In this document: positions 41,255 through 50,265 of the stretch, one piece after another
How positions within the stretch are numbered: position 1 is the stretch's first letter
Layout: each line of letters opens with the position of its first letter
Source: Ferruginibacter sp.
Lineage (GTDB): Bacteria; Bacteroidota; Bacteroidia; Chitinophagales; Chitinophagaceae
Assembly (NCBI GenBank): GCA_013141115.1
Contig: JABFRP010000003.1
Location: forward strand, 1 to 64,000
Direction: 5' to 3'
DNA length: 64,000 bases
The notes under the pieces: generated by a model
The model's input: the letters and a program-made list of their open reading frames with translations, nothing else
What the model was told of the DNA's origin: nothing
Database searches by the model: none
Program-made: the position numbers and the translations under genes

Positions 41255-43669
41255 TTACTCTACTTCAATTTCATCTGCAAATAACCAGGCCGGGTTGCCT
41301 GCGCCGGGTTTACCCGAAGGGATAATGCCATAATTTTTTGCATATACCCTGATGTAACGGCAGATCTTTGGCGCAGGTAATTGTATCACCTGTATATTTT
41401 TTTCATCCTGTACCAATTGTGTTACCGTTTCTATGGGTGCATGTTTTGTAATAACAGTAGTATCAATAAAGGGAATAAAAGATACTTCAATTTGCGATGG
41501 TAAATATATCCAGCTGCCATTTTGATGTAATGTATGCAATGTTATTTTTGAAACTTCAGTTTCTTTTCCCAGGTCGATAGTTGCATCCAGATCTTTACCT
41601 GAAAAACCTAAAAACTCATTACCTTTTGATAAACCTTTTTCATTTTGTACGCCATTCACTAAAGTAAAGGCACCATCACCGGGATAGTTTTTACTGGGTT
41701 CGGTTGCAAGGGTTATTTTTTGGCCGGTAGCTTTGTTGAAGGAGAATTTTATTTCAGAAGAAAATAAATTTTCAAAGGATGTAATAAAAATATTGCCCCA
41801 CTTTTCTTCGGGAATGGAAGGTGTTAGTTTTCCTAACATTTTAATTCCATAAATACCAGGCTGATTGATTAATGCATGAATTGAATCAACGTATAATGCA
41901 AATTGACTCTTTGATTTATTCCCATAATAAAATTTACACTTTCCTTGCTTTGATTTAACAAATATATTTACCCCTTGGTAATTTGATGCTTGTGTTATTG
42001 TTATCACAGGCTCATAATACGCCTTGCTATAATTAATTTTCTGTTTATCTAACCGCTCAAAAACTGCGGGCAACCTTCTTTCAAAATCAGGCCAGTTCCT
42101 TTTTTCTTTCGGGCTCCACAATACTTCACTCAATGCAATCATTCGTGGAAAGATCATGTATTCTACTTTACTGCTGTTCTTAATGTACTCCGTCCATAAA
42201 TTGCCCTGTGCACCTAATATATGTTTGGCTTGTTCTGCATTTAATGCCGCAGGTATAGGCTCGTAACTGTATACTTTTTCCAAGGGCAGATAACCACCAA
42301 TGGTAACACTGTCTTCGTTTTTACTTTGGCTATGATCGATGTAACAATGGCTGCCCGGCGTCATGATCACATCATGGTTTTGTTTGGCAGCTTCAATGCC
42401 GCCTTCTTCGCCACGCCAGCTCATTACAGTAGCGTTGGGTGCAAGGCCGCCTTCTAAAATTTCGTCCCAGCCAATTATTTTTTTGCCTTTGCTGTTGATG
42501 TATTTTTCTATGCGTTGTATAAAATAACTCTGCAGACCATGTTCATCTTTTAAATTATTGTCTTTTATTAATTGCTGGCAAAAAGCAGAACGCTTCCACG
42601 ATTCTTTCGGGCATTCGTCGCCACCAATATGAATGTATTGCGAAGGAAACAGGGGCATCACTTCATTCAGTACATCCTGTAAAAAATTAAACGTGTACTC
42701 AGTTGGCGCAAACACATCTTCAAAAACGCCCCAGGTCTGTTGCACCTGTTTACCATTTTTTGTTCCGGCCCAGGGCGTATTGCCTGTGTTGGTACTTTCG
42801 TTGGGGAAACAACTGAGTTGAGGATAGGCCGCAATGGCTGCCGAGGCATGGCCCGGCATTTCAATTTCAGGAATTACTGTAATGTATCTTTCTGCAGCAT
42901 ATTGTACCACTTCTTTTATTTGTTGTTGGGTATAAAAGCCACCATAATAAATACTGTCGTTTCCTTTGCCGGGGTAACGGCCAGTGATGGTACCATTTCT
43001 ATATCCGCCAACTTTTGTAAGCAAGGGATATTTTTTTATTTCAATACGCCAGCCCTGGTCATCGGTTAAGTGCCAGTGAAAAGTATTGAATTTATAAGCC
43101 GCCAGATAATCAATATATTTTTTGATGAAGGCAACAGGGTAGAAGTGTCGGGCAACATCGAGGTGCATGCCACGGTAGGCAAAGCGGGGGTAATCTGTAA
43201 TGGATAATTGCGGAATGGTTAGTTTGGTGTTTATGGTTTGAGGTTTGTAGTTTGCGTAAGGGAGAAGTTGAAGAAGGGTTTGCAGCCCATAAAACAATCC
43301 TTCCTCTTGCATTGAAATTATATTAATGCTGTTTTGTTTAACAAGAATTGTATAAGTACCGGGTATAGTATCTTCTTTTACAAGCTTTGGAAAAAGTGTT
43401 ATAATGATATTTTTGTTTTTAACGTTCTCTGTTTTTTCTAATGCTAAATATTTTACAGGTAATAAAAAACCATACCTGAGTTTTAAGTTGTTATTGAATT
43501 GGGTACAAATATTTTTTACATTATTTTCAGTATAATAAAGAACAACGTTTTTGTCCAATATAAAATTCCCTTTACCCATTTTTACTTCCGCAGGAACAGG
43601 CACAATATTCAACTGTGCAAAACAGGTTGCAGAAAACAGCAGGCAACATATCAAAACATATTTCTTCAT
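41255..43669 (-). CDS. Beta-N-acetylhexosaminidase, GH20
   Basis: An 804-residue exported enzyme. The signal peptide is KKYVLICCLLFSATCFAQ. A GH20b domain spans residues 25-150, and the catalytic barrel has YRGMHLDVARHFYPVAFIKK, KFNTFHWHLTDDQGWRIEIK, VIPEIEMPGHASAAIAAYP and IHIGGDECPKESW with the catalytic Asp-Glu near residue 350. A C-terminal F5/8-type discoidin-like domain (GFSGKDLDATIDLGKETEVS) may bind sugar. It removes terminal GlcNAc or GalNAc. It is the first gene of the operon GH20, GH29, nagB, which fits use of fucosylated amino-sugar glycans. Confidence 0.93.
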   Translation of the reverse strand: MKKYVLICCLLFSATCFAQLNIVPVPAEVKMGKGNFILDKNVVLYYTENNVKNICTQFNNNLKLRYGFLLPVKYLALEKTENVKNKNIIITLFPKLVKEDTIPGTYTILVKQNSINIISMQEEGLFYGLQTLLQLLPYANYKPQTINTKLTIPQLSITDYPRFAYRGMHLDVARHFYPVAFIKKYIDYLAAYKFNTFHWHLTDDQGWRIEIKKYPLLTKVGGYRNGTITGRYPGKGNDSIYYGGFYTQQQIKEVVQYAAERYITVIPEIEMPGHASAAIAAYPQLSCFPNESTNTGNTPWAGTKNGKQVQQTWGVFEDVFAPTEYTFNFLQDVLNEVMPLFPSQYIHIGGDECPKESWKRSAFCQQLIKDNNLKDEHGLQSYFIQRIEKYINSKGKKIIGWDEILEGGLAPNATVMSWRGEEGGIEAAKQNHDVIMTPGSHCYIDHSQSKNEDSVTIGGYLPLEKVYSYEPIPAALNAEQAKHILGAQGNLWTEYIKNSSKVEYMIFPRMIALSEVLWSPKEKRNWPDFERRLPAVFERLDKQKINYSKAYYEPVITITQASNYQGVNIFVKSKQGKCKFYYGNKSKSQFALYVDSIHALINQPGIYGIKMLGKLTPSIPEEKWGNIFITSFENLFSSEIKFSFNKATGQKITLATEPSKNYPGDGAFTLVNGVQNEKGLSKGNEFLGFSGKDLDATIDLGKETEVSKITLHTLHQNGSWIYLPSQIEVSFIPFIDTTVITKHAPIETVTQLVQDEKNIQVIQLPAPKICRYIRVYAKNYGIIPSGKPGAGNPAWLFADEIEVE

Positions 43670-44115
43670 AAATTTTTTTATTGTAATTGTATTATAAGTG
43701 CAGATTTAAATGGTAGAGTTGCTTTATATTCTTTACAAAAATTGAATTGTTTTTGAGGCGAGATAAACTCAATAAAACACTATTTTCTTCTATATATAAA
43801 ATAAAGGCAATGATTTTTTTCTTTTGTCAATTTTACTTCTTCGTTTTAGCGGTTAACATATTTGTGCATATCCCGGGGTGTTAAGTTTACCAATTTCTAA
43901 ACCAAATAATACATAGCAAAAATATTTTACTTAATAAGTGATTGCAATAAATAGTAAGGAAAAATAGCAAAAAATTATTGCTGTAACAAATGCTATTTAA
44001 AGGTAAAGCCGGTGCAATAGCTCATCTGTTATTTAAAATAACCCTTTTTTTAAGCCGATGCAACTGCATATTATAAATCTGCGTCTATCGTTCTACGTAC
44101 TTAAAATTAAGAAAT
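43670..44115. other. Divergent intergenic region
   Basis: 446 bp between the GH20 gene and the secreted beta-helix protein gene. It is A+T rich. I see no gene, tRNA or clear palindrome; a CCCGGGG-like word at 43871-43878 is isolated. Promoters for both genes must lie here, but no convincing -7/-33 pair stands out. Confidence 0.4.
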
Positions 44116-46827
44116 ATGAAAAAATTGCTACTTACCTCAAGTGTATTTTTGCTTGCACTATCAATTAATGCACAAAGCATCAGTGGAACAGTATTTGAAG
44201 ATAAAAATTATGGCGGAGGGGCAGGCAGAAGCCTGGCTGCATCTTCGGGCATTCCAAGGCCTGGCGCAATAGCAGAGTTGTACGATGCTGCAGGCAGTTT
44301 TTTATCTACAGCCACTACCAATGCTTCTGGTGTATATACATTTACCGGTTTGGCTACAGGCACTTACAGTGTACGAATTGTAAACAGTTCGGTAAGTTCT
44401 GCCAGAAGCGGTTATATAACTTCGCTTTTTCCTGTACAAACTTATTGTACCAATGCTTTAGTAGCAGGCACTACAGTGCCGGTACAAGATAGAGTGGGGG
44501 GCGAAATTCCGGCTGAGCAGGATGCTCCGGCTAATACTACTTCCGCTACTTTAACTGCATTAAATGGTGCCGCAGGGCAAGAAGTGCAGTCTATTGCAAC
44601 GGTTGCCGTTACCGGCGCAATAAGTGCAACAGGTATTGATTTTGGGTTTTGCTTTGATGTAATCGTAAATGTAAACGATGCCGGCCAGGGTTCGTACAGG
44701 CAATTTATTTTAAACGCTTCTAATCTTGGAGATGAAGCTGCTTTGATACAAAGTGGTAATACCTGGAATGCTATTTCAACAGTAAATGCTTTACAAGCTT
44801 TACCTGCCGGAAAAGAAAGCACCATATTTATGGTTTCAAGCGGTGCCGTACACCCGGGTTTAAGGGCCGGTCTTCCTAATCTTTTAACAGCCGGTGTAGC
44901 AGTAATTACAACATCTGCAACCTTGTACCCGCTTTTGGCTTATAGTGCTGCACCTAACCCTGATAATACATCTATTGATGGTGGTACACAAACCGCTAAT
45001 GTGGGCAACAATAATAATATAATACTTGGTACTGGCGGTACAGTTGGTGTAGGACCGGATGCGTTGCCAAATTCCGGCGACGAGAGTATACTGTCGCAAA
45101 TTAACGGCCCGGAAGTGGAAATTGCCGGATTGCTTGGCCAGTATCCTTTGCAGGTATTTGCACAGAATACAATAATAAGATGTATCTCTATACATAGCAA
45201 TTCAGCCGATTTACATCTTATGGGTGGCGGCGGTTATATTATTGAGCAAACTGTTATTGGCGCTACTGCAACAAGCTTTACACCTCCTGTGGTAAGAGGC
45301 GGCAACTCCAGGGCATTAATTTATTTTGATTTAAGTGCAACATCAGCCGTAGTTAAAAATAATCTTATTGGCTTTTCTACTAATGAAGAATTACGAATGA
45401 GGTTTTGGGATGCCATTAATATAGATTACACCATTATCAATAACGAAATTGCCGGTGGTATTCCCGGCACACCTGGCCCTGGCCCGGGTATTGCTACTAA
45501 CGATAACTATACCTTCAGCCCTGATAATGCCAGCGCTAAAGGCACAATTTTAATCAAAGGAAATTTAGTGAGAGATTGCGGCCCCACTGCTATTAGTTCC
45601 GGAGTACATTATAATTTGGCCAATGCTAATATCTTTCAAACTACCGTTGAAGAAAATACACTTACAAGAAGTTCGGCTGGATTTCAGGCATTATTTGGCA
45701 GCGGAAATGATATTATACTACGCAATATTATTAATGACAACAGGAACATGGGGGTAAGGATTGCCAACAGATCAACTGATCCTGCTGTAGTAACACAAAA
45801 AGTAAAAGTATCGCAAAACTCTATTTATAATAATGGAACAAATAATGGAGCTTTAGATGGCTTGGGTATTGATTTAAATGAAGATCATGTAACTGCTAAT
45901 ACAGGCGCATACAATAATACTTTACCGAATTTACGAATGAATTATCCTATTGTAACCTTGTTGTCTTATACGGCGGGAACATTAACAGTTGCCGGTTATG
46001 TAGGTACGGCAGCTACTAAATCTACTTTTGCTAATTCAATAGTTGAGTTGTTTAAAGCAAACAGCACGGATAATAACCAGGCAGGCGAAATAATTGTTGC
46101 TGATGGTTTATCGGTACAGCATGGAGAAGGAGAAGTTTATCTTGGTTCGGTTACCACCAATGCAAGCGGCGATTTTTCTTTTAGCATGGCTACCACACTT
46201 GTTGCCGTAGGTGATGCCATTACCTTAACAGCAACTGATGCCAATAATAACACTTCAGAATTTAGCCCGGCAAATCTGGTTATAAACATACTGCCGGTAA
46301 CAATCATTAATTTTCAGGCGACTAAAGAAAATAACAGCCGTGTAAAGCTTGACTGGCAGGTGGGCACAGAAATTAATGTAAAGGAATATGTAATTGAACA
46401 TAGTTTAAATGGTACCGGTTTTACCGAGATTGGAAAAGTGGCTGCAACTGGTTTAAGTAATTACTATTTTATAACTAACAACCCTGCTAACGGCGTAAAT
46501 TTTTACCGCCTTAAAGTGGTGGATGATAACGGTCGCAAAGTTAACAGTGATATTCGCCGGGTAAATATACAAAACGATGCAGCAGTAATTATTTATCCCA
46601 GCCCTTCCCGTAATGTAATTAATGTAATTGCAAATGCAACTTTACTCAATAGCAAGGCAAGTATAAGTATTGTAAATATGGAAGGGAAAACAGTATTACA
46701 AAAAAATATTGCAACTATGGCAGCAACAGAACAGATTGATGTGACTAATATTGGCAGTGGTAAATATTTCCTCCGTATTGTTACCAGCACCGAAATAATT
46801 AATAAAGCAGTGCAGGTAATAAAATAA
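44116..46827 (+). CDS. Secreted beta-helix protein with T9SS type A sorting domain
   Basis: A 903-residue exported protein. The signal peptide is KKLLLTSSVFLLALSINAQ. An SdrD B-like or carboxypeptidase-like domain follows (SISGTVFEDKNYGGGAG, then ASGVYTFTGLATGTYSVRIV). The centre is a right-handed parallel beta-helix (repeated VVKNNLIGFST, YTIINNEIAGG, GTILIKGNLVRDCG, NIFQTTVEENTLTRS, VSQNSIYNNG). A fibronectin-like unit (LPVTIINFQATKENNSRVKL, DWQVGTEINVKEYVIEHSLN) precedes the type A sorting signal (IYPSPSRNVINV to GKYFLRIV). Beta-helix proteins include polysaccharide lyases and adhesins; no catalytic motif is evident. Confidence 0.85.
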   Translation: MKKLLLTSSVFLLALSINAQSISGTVFEDKNYGGGAGRSLAASSGIPRPGAIAELYDAAGSFLSTATTNASGVYTFTGLATGTYSVRIVNSSVSSARSGYITSLFPVQTYCTNALVAGTTVPVQDRVGGEIPAEQDAPANTTSATLTALNGAAGQEVQSIATVAVTGAISATGIDFGFCFDVIVNVNDAGQGSYRQFILNASNLGDEAALIQSGNTWNAISTVNALQALPAGKESTIFMVSSGAVHPGLRAGLPNLLTAGVAVITTSATLYPLLAYSAAPNPDNTSIDGGTQTANVGNNNNIILGTGGTVGVGPDALPNSGDESILSQINGPEVEIAGLLGQYPLQVFAQNTIIRCISIHSNSADLHLMGGGGYIIEQTVIGATATSFTPPVVRGGNSRALIYFDLSATSAVVKNNLIGFSTNEELRMRFWDAINIDYTIINNEIAGGIPGTPGPGPGIATNDNYTFSPDNASAKGTILIKGNLVRDCGPTAISSGVHYNLANANIFQTTVEENTLTRSSAGFQALFGSGNDIILRNIINDNRNMGVRIANRSTDPAVVTQKVKVSQNSIYNNGTNNGALDGLGIDLNEDHVTANTGAYNNTLPNLRMNYPIVTLLSYTAGTLTVAGYVGTAATKSTFANSIVELFKANSTDNNQAGEIIVADGLSVQHGEGEVYLGSVTTNASGDFSFSMATTLVAVGDAITLTATDANNNTSEFSPANLVINILPVTIINFQATKENNSRVKLDWQVGTEINVKEYVIEHSLNGTGFTEIGKVAATGLSNYYFITNNPANGVNFYRLKVVDDNGRKVNSDIRRVNIQNDAAVIIYPSPSRNVINVIANATLLNSKASISIVNMEGKTVLQKNIATMAATEQIDVTNIGSGKYFLRIVTSTEIINKAVQVIK

Positions 46828-46880
46828 ACAATAATTATAAGAAAAGGGAGAGAGGGAATAGCAAAAAAATCTTCAGAATA

Positions 46881-46917
46881 ATAACAAAGGGTTTCATTTG
46901 CTGAAACCCTTTGTTAT
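46881..46917. terminator. Bidirectional terminator
   Basis: ATAACAAAGGGTTTC, loop ATTTGCT, GAAACCCTTTGTTAT: a perfect 15-bp stem between convergent genes. Confidence 0.85.
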
Positions 46918-46947
46918 TATAAATTATCTGCTATTTTAATTATCGTT

Positions 46948-48861
46948 TTATTTTAACACCGGCAACACAATCTTACTGGCATTATTTGCATCATGATAAA
47001 CACGGATGGTAGATTTTTGAAAATCACTATCACTGCAATGATAAATATCGGTAAAGGTTTGTGGGTTTCTATCGGCAATAGGAAACCAACTGCTTTGTAT
47101 TTGTATCATTATTTTGTGGCCTTTTTTAAAAGTATGTGCCACATCGGGCAAAGTATATTTTAGTGCAGTGATCTTGCCCGGTACAAATGGTTCAGGTTTT
47201 TCAAAGCTATTGCGAAATTTACCTCTCATAATTTCGCCACGTACCAGCATTTGATAACCCCCCATCGGGTAATTTTTACCATTACCTTTCCCCATTTCTT
47301 TTTCATCATAATTAAATTCGTCAGGAAAAACATCAATTAGTTTTACCACAAAATCGGCATCGCTGGTAGAAATGCTTACCAATAAATCGGCAACCAATGG
47401 GCCGGCCAATGTAATATCATCCTCTAATACTCCCGAGGAAAATGTAAGCACATCGGGCCTGCGGCTTGCAAACCTTTGGTCGTCGGTCATGTATTCTCTT
47501 GTTCTGTCTAAATGTACATCTTCGGTATAGGGCACGGGGTGTGATGGATCGCTGATGTATTCAGAAAAATATTCCGGTCTTTTCATTTTATCTGCAGGTT
47601 TAAATTTATTGCCTGTATTTTCAAATGATAAACCACCATCTCCTTTGATGAACAAATTTTTGTACTCCACATTTTTGGGTGGCCATTGCTCAAAATTTTT
47701 CCATTCATTTGCTCCGCTAAAAAAAATATTGGCTTCAGCAATATCATGCACCGTGCCTTTTAATTTTAAATAAAAATTAAAGAAAGGTATTTCAATATTG
47801 CGTTGATAGTATTCGCTGGTTTTGCTTCCAAATCTTACGTTGCCTAAATAATCGCCATTACCTCTGCCGCCCCAGCCGCCATGAAACCATGGCCCCATCA
47901 CCAAACGATTATCGGTATTTTTACTTTTAGCTTCAATGGCTTTGTATAATTCCCATGCTCCAAAGCAATCTTCTGCATCAAACAATCCGCCTACTACCAG
48001 CATGGCGGGCTTTACATTGGTTACAAAGTTCCTGGGGTTTCTGGCTTGCCACCAGGCATCGTAATTGGGGTGATTCATTAAGTCATTCCAAAAAGCAATA
48101 CTGTCGCCCATTATTTTACTGAAGTTTTTTAAGCCTCCCGTCTTTAAAAAGAAATCGTAATTATCCTGCGAGGGAATATTAAAACCTTCTTCACCCACCA
48201 TGGTTGGTTTGGGCCTTGGCTTTCCAAAACCGCTGTAAAAATTAAATGCATCCATCAGCATTAATACGCCGTTGTGGTGAAAGTCATCGCCAATAAACCA
48301 ATCGGTAACCGGTGCCTGCGGACTTACGGCTTTTAATGCCGGGTGATTGCTTAATGCTGCCATGGTACTGTAAAAGCCGGGATAAGAAATACCGAACACA
48401 CCCACCCGTTTATTATTGCCGGCAATATTGTTGATCATCCAATCTATTGCATCGTAAGTATCGCTGGCTTCATCAACGTCTTTGTTTTTTTTATTAGGAA
48501 TGAAGGGGCGAACATCTACATAATCACCTTCACTCATCCATTTACCCCGTACATCCTGTATGGCAATAATGTAGCCTTCTTTTAAATAATTGATCCAGTA
48601 ACTTTGATACAGGCGGGGATTAAATTTATCTTCGCCATAAGGATAGCAGGTGTAAGGTGTACGATTAAAAAGTATCGGATGTTTTTGCGATGAGTCTTTA
48701 GGAATATAAAATGCGGTGAATAATTTTGCACCATCCCTCATGGCAATCATTCGTTCAATTTTATAATAGTTTTCTCTTACCCAAAGCGAATCCGCATTTT
48801 GAGCAACCAGTTGTAAAAGAGAAATGGAAAAAAAGACGAGGAAGAAAAAATATTTTTTCAT
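46948..48861 (-). CDS. CocE/NonD family hydrolase (X-Pro peptidase S15-like)
   Basis: A 637-residue exported serine hydrolase. The signal peptide is KKYFFFLVFFSISLLQLVAQ. The S15 domain starts at MIAMRDGAKLFTAFYIPKDS. The nucleophile Ser is in RVGVFGISYPGFYSTM (about residue 158), Asp in VVGGLFDAEDCFGAW and His in LVMGPWFHGGWGG. The C-terminal jelly-roll domain (X-Pro dipeptidyl-peptidase C-terminal type) contains ITLAGPLVADLLVSISTSDA and AHTFKKGHKIMIQIQSSWFP. Members cleave peptides, esters or acyl-amides (glutaryl-7-ACA acylase, cocaine esterase). Divergent from the SnoaL-like gene. Confidence 0.9.
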   Translation of the reverse strand: MKKYFFFLVFFSISLLQLVAQNADSLWVRENYYKIERMIAMRDGAKLFTAFYIPKDSSQKHPILFNRTPYTCYPYGEDKFNPRLYQSYWINYLKEGYIIAIQDVRGKWMSEGDYVDVRPFIPNKKNKDVDEASDTYDAIDWMINNIAGNNKRVGVFGISYPGFYSTMAALSNHPALKAVSPQAPVTDWFIGDDFHHNGVLMLMDAFNFYSGFGKPRPKPTMVGEEGFNIPSQDNYDFFLKTGGLKNFSKIMGDSIAFWNDLMNHPNYDAWWQARNPRNFVTNVKPAMLVVGGLFDAEDCFGAWELYKAIEAKSKNTDNRLVMGPWFHGGWGGRGNGDYLGNVRFGSKTSEYYQRNIEIPFFNFYLKLKGTVHDIAEANIFFSGANEWKNFEQWPPKNVEYKNLFIKGDGGLSFENTGNKFKPADKMKRPEYFSEYISDPSHPVPYTEDVHLDRTREYMTDDQRFASRRPDVLTFSSGVLEDDITLAGPLVADLLVSISTSDADFVVKLIDVFPDEFNYDEKEMGKGNGKNYPMGGYQMLVRGEIMRGKFRNSFEKPEPFVPGKITALKYTLPDVAHTFKKGHKIMIQIQSSWFPIADRNPQTFTDIYHCSDSDFQKSTIRVYHDANNASKIVLPVLK

Positions 48862-48908
48862 TTTATAATTGTTTGAGTGCTAAATTTAACGAAACTAAAT
48901 TGTTTCTC

Positions 48909-49382
48909 ATGCCAAATAATGATGAACTGATCAATAAATTTTATACTGCGTTTAGTAAATTGGATGCTGCAACAATGAATAGTTGTTACAGTGATGATAT
49001 TGTTTTCTTTGATCCTGCATTTGGATTATTAAGAGGAGAAGAGGCAAAATGTATGTGGGAGATGTTGTGTAAAAATGCTAAAGACTTTTCTTTAACCTAC
49101 GGCAACATTATTACACTTGATGAAGAATACAGCACCTGCGATTGGGTAGCTACTTATACTTTTAGTAAAACAGGAAAAAAAGTAGTGAATAAAATACGGG
49201 CCAATATGAAATTTGCTGACGGAAAAATTATTGAACATAGTGATGCTTTCAGTTTGCATAAATGGGCGGCACAGGCATTAGGCTTTAGTGGCTGGTTGCT
49301 GGGCTGGAATAAATTTTTTCAGAATAAAATAAAAAATACTGCAAAAAGAAATTTGTTGAAGTACATGGAGAGTAAAACCTAA
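48909..49382 (+). CDS. SnoaL-like / NTF2-fold protein
   Basis: 157 residues. The N-terminal part (DELINKFYTAFSKLDAATMN, then SCYSDDIVFFDPAFGLLRGE) is a typical SnoaL-like start, with beta strands TCDWVATYTFSKTGKKVVNK and IIEHSDAFSLHKWAAQALGF. Small cytosolic proteins of this fold are isomerases, hydratases or ligand binders. The start at 48909 was chosen because the fold begins there; the longer upstream frame runs antisense through the hydrolase gene. The stop overlaps the stop of the following convergent gene by four bases. Confidence 0.8.
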   Translation: MPNNDELINKFYTAFSKLDAATMNSCYSDDIVFFDPAFGLLRGEEAKCMWEMLCKNAKDFSLTYGNIITLDEEYSTCDWVATYTFSKTGKKVVNKIRANMKFADGKIIEHSDAFSLHKWAAQALGFSGWLLGWNKFFQNKIKNTAKRNLLKYMESKT

Positions 49383-49717
49383 ACTTCTTCAATCACCGAT
49401 TGGCCTTTACTGCCATCGCCGCAGGTCCATTGCCATTGTTCATATAATCTTAATTTCCCATTGGGTAATAATTCGGGAGTTGAAATACAGGTACCCGTCA
49501 TTAATTGTTGTTGTGTATTTACATGCTGATAGCGCATATCCAGCTTTCCTTCTTCATCCACCAAAGCTATTAAACTGCCTTTTACAATACTGCCGCCTTT
49601 ATACACGGCAGTTACAATGCTGTCGGTTTGTGAATATTCAAAAATAGTTTCGTTGCTTACGTCTCCGTTATTGGTGTTGGCAGCAGAACGGAATGTTTTG
49701 TTGTGATAATTGTACAT
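49379..49717 (-). CDS. Conserved small protein (beta-barrel-like, function unknown)
   Basis: 112 residues, no signal peptide. Beta-rich: KTFRSAANTNNGDVSNETIF, then EYSQTDSIVTAVYKGGSIVK, GSLIALVDEEGKLDMRYQHV and LYEQWQWTCGDGSKGQSVIE. Relatives are often named n-acetylglutamate synthase in databases without real support. It faces the SnoaL-like gene tail to tail (4-bp overlap) and is divergent from the DUF1761 gene. Confidence 0.7.
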   Translation of the reverse strand: MYNYHNKTFRSAANTNNGDVSNETIFEYSQTDSIVTAVYKGGSIVKGSLIALVDEEGKLDMRYQHVNTQQQLMTGTCISTPELLPNGKLRLYEQWQWTCGDGSKGQSVIEEV

Positions 49718-49784
49718 ACTTGCAATTTGGAGAAATTATTTCTATTTTGTTTAAAACATTTTCTTTAACCTAAACCTTTTAAGA

Positions 49785-50207
49785 ATGAACACTGAATTTT
49801 TAAACGACATTAACTGGCTGGCCGTACTGGTTGCCGGTATTGCTTATTGGATGCTGGGTGCCTTATGGTATTCCTTGTTATTCAAAAATAAATGGTTGGA
49901 GTATACCAAAATTAACCCCAACGATCCGGAGGCAAAAAAAGGAGCAGGGGTGATGTTTGGCGGATCTTTAGTGATGATGATAGTAACTGCAATTGGCTTG
50001 GCTATTATAGTAAATCGTTTAGAGTTAACCGCCTGTTGGATGAGTGGACTTAAATTGGGCGCTATTACTGGTTTGTTGTTTGGCTCAACGGCTATTTCAA
50101 TTTCTTATCTGTACGAAAAAAGGCCTTTTGGCTTGTATTTAATTAATTGTGGTTATACTGTATTAGGAAATATAATTGCTGCTATTATAATTTGCTGCTG
50201 GCAATAA
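49785..50207 (+). CDS. DUF1761 membrane protein
   Basis: 140 residues with four hydrophobic helices: NWLAVLVAGIAYWMLGALWY (the DUF1761 hallmark, followed by SLLFKNKWLEYTKINP), VMFGGSLVMMIVTAIGLAII, LGAITGLLFGSTAISISYLY and GYTVLGNIIAAIIICCW. An inner-membrane protein of unknown role. It has its own terminator 7 bp behind the stop. Confidence 0.85.
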   Translation: MNTEFLNDINWLAVLVAGIAYWMLGALWYSLLFKNKWLEYTKINPNDPEAKKGAGVMFGGSLVMMIVTAIGLAIIVNRLELTACWMSGLKLGAITGLLFGSTAISISYLYEKRPFGLYLINCGYTVLGNIIAAIIICCWQ

Positions 50208-50213
50208 GAAATA

Positions 50214-50249
50214 AAAAAGTCTGTACAAATTTTATTGTACAGACTTTTT
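50214..50249. terminator. Bidirectional terminator
   Basis: AAAAAGTCTGTACAA, loop ATTTTA, TTGTACAGACTTTTT: a perfect 15-bp stem with A-run and T-run, shared by the DUF1761 gene and pyk. Confidence 0.92.
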
Positions 50250-50265
50250 ATTATAAAGAATTATG

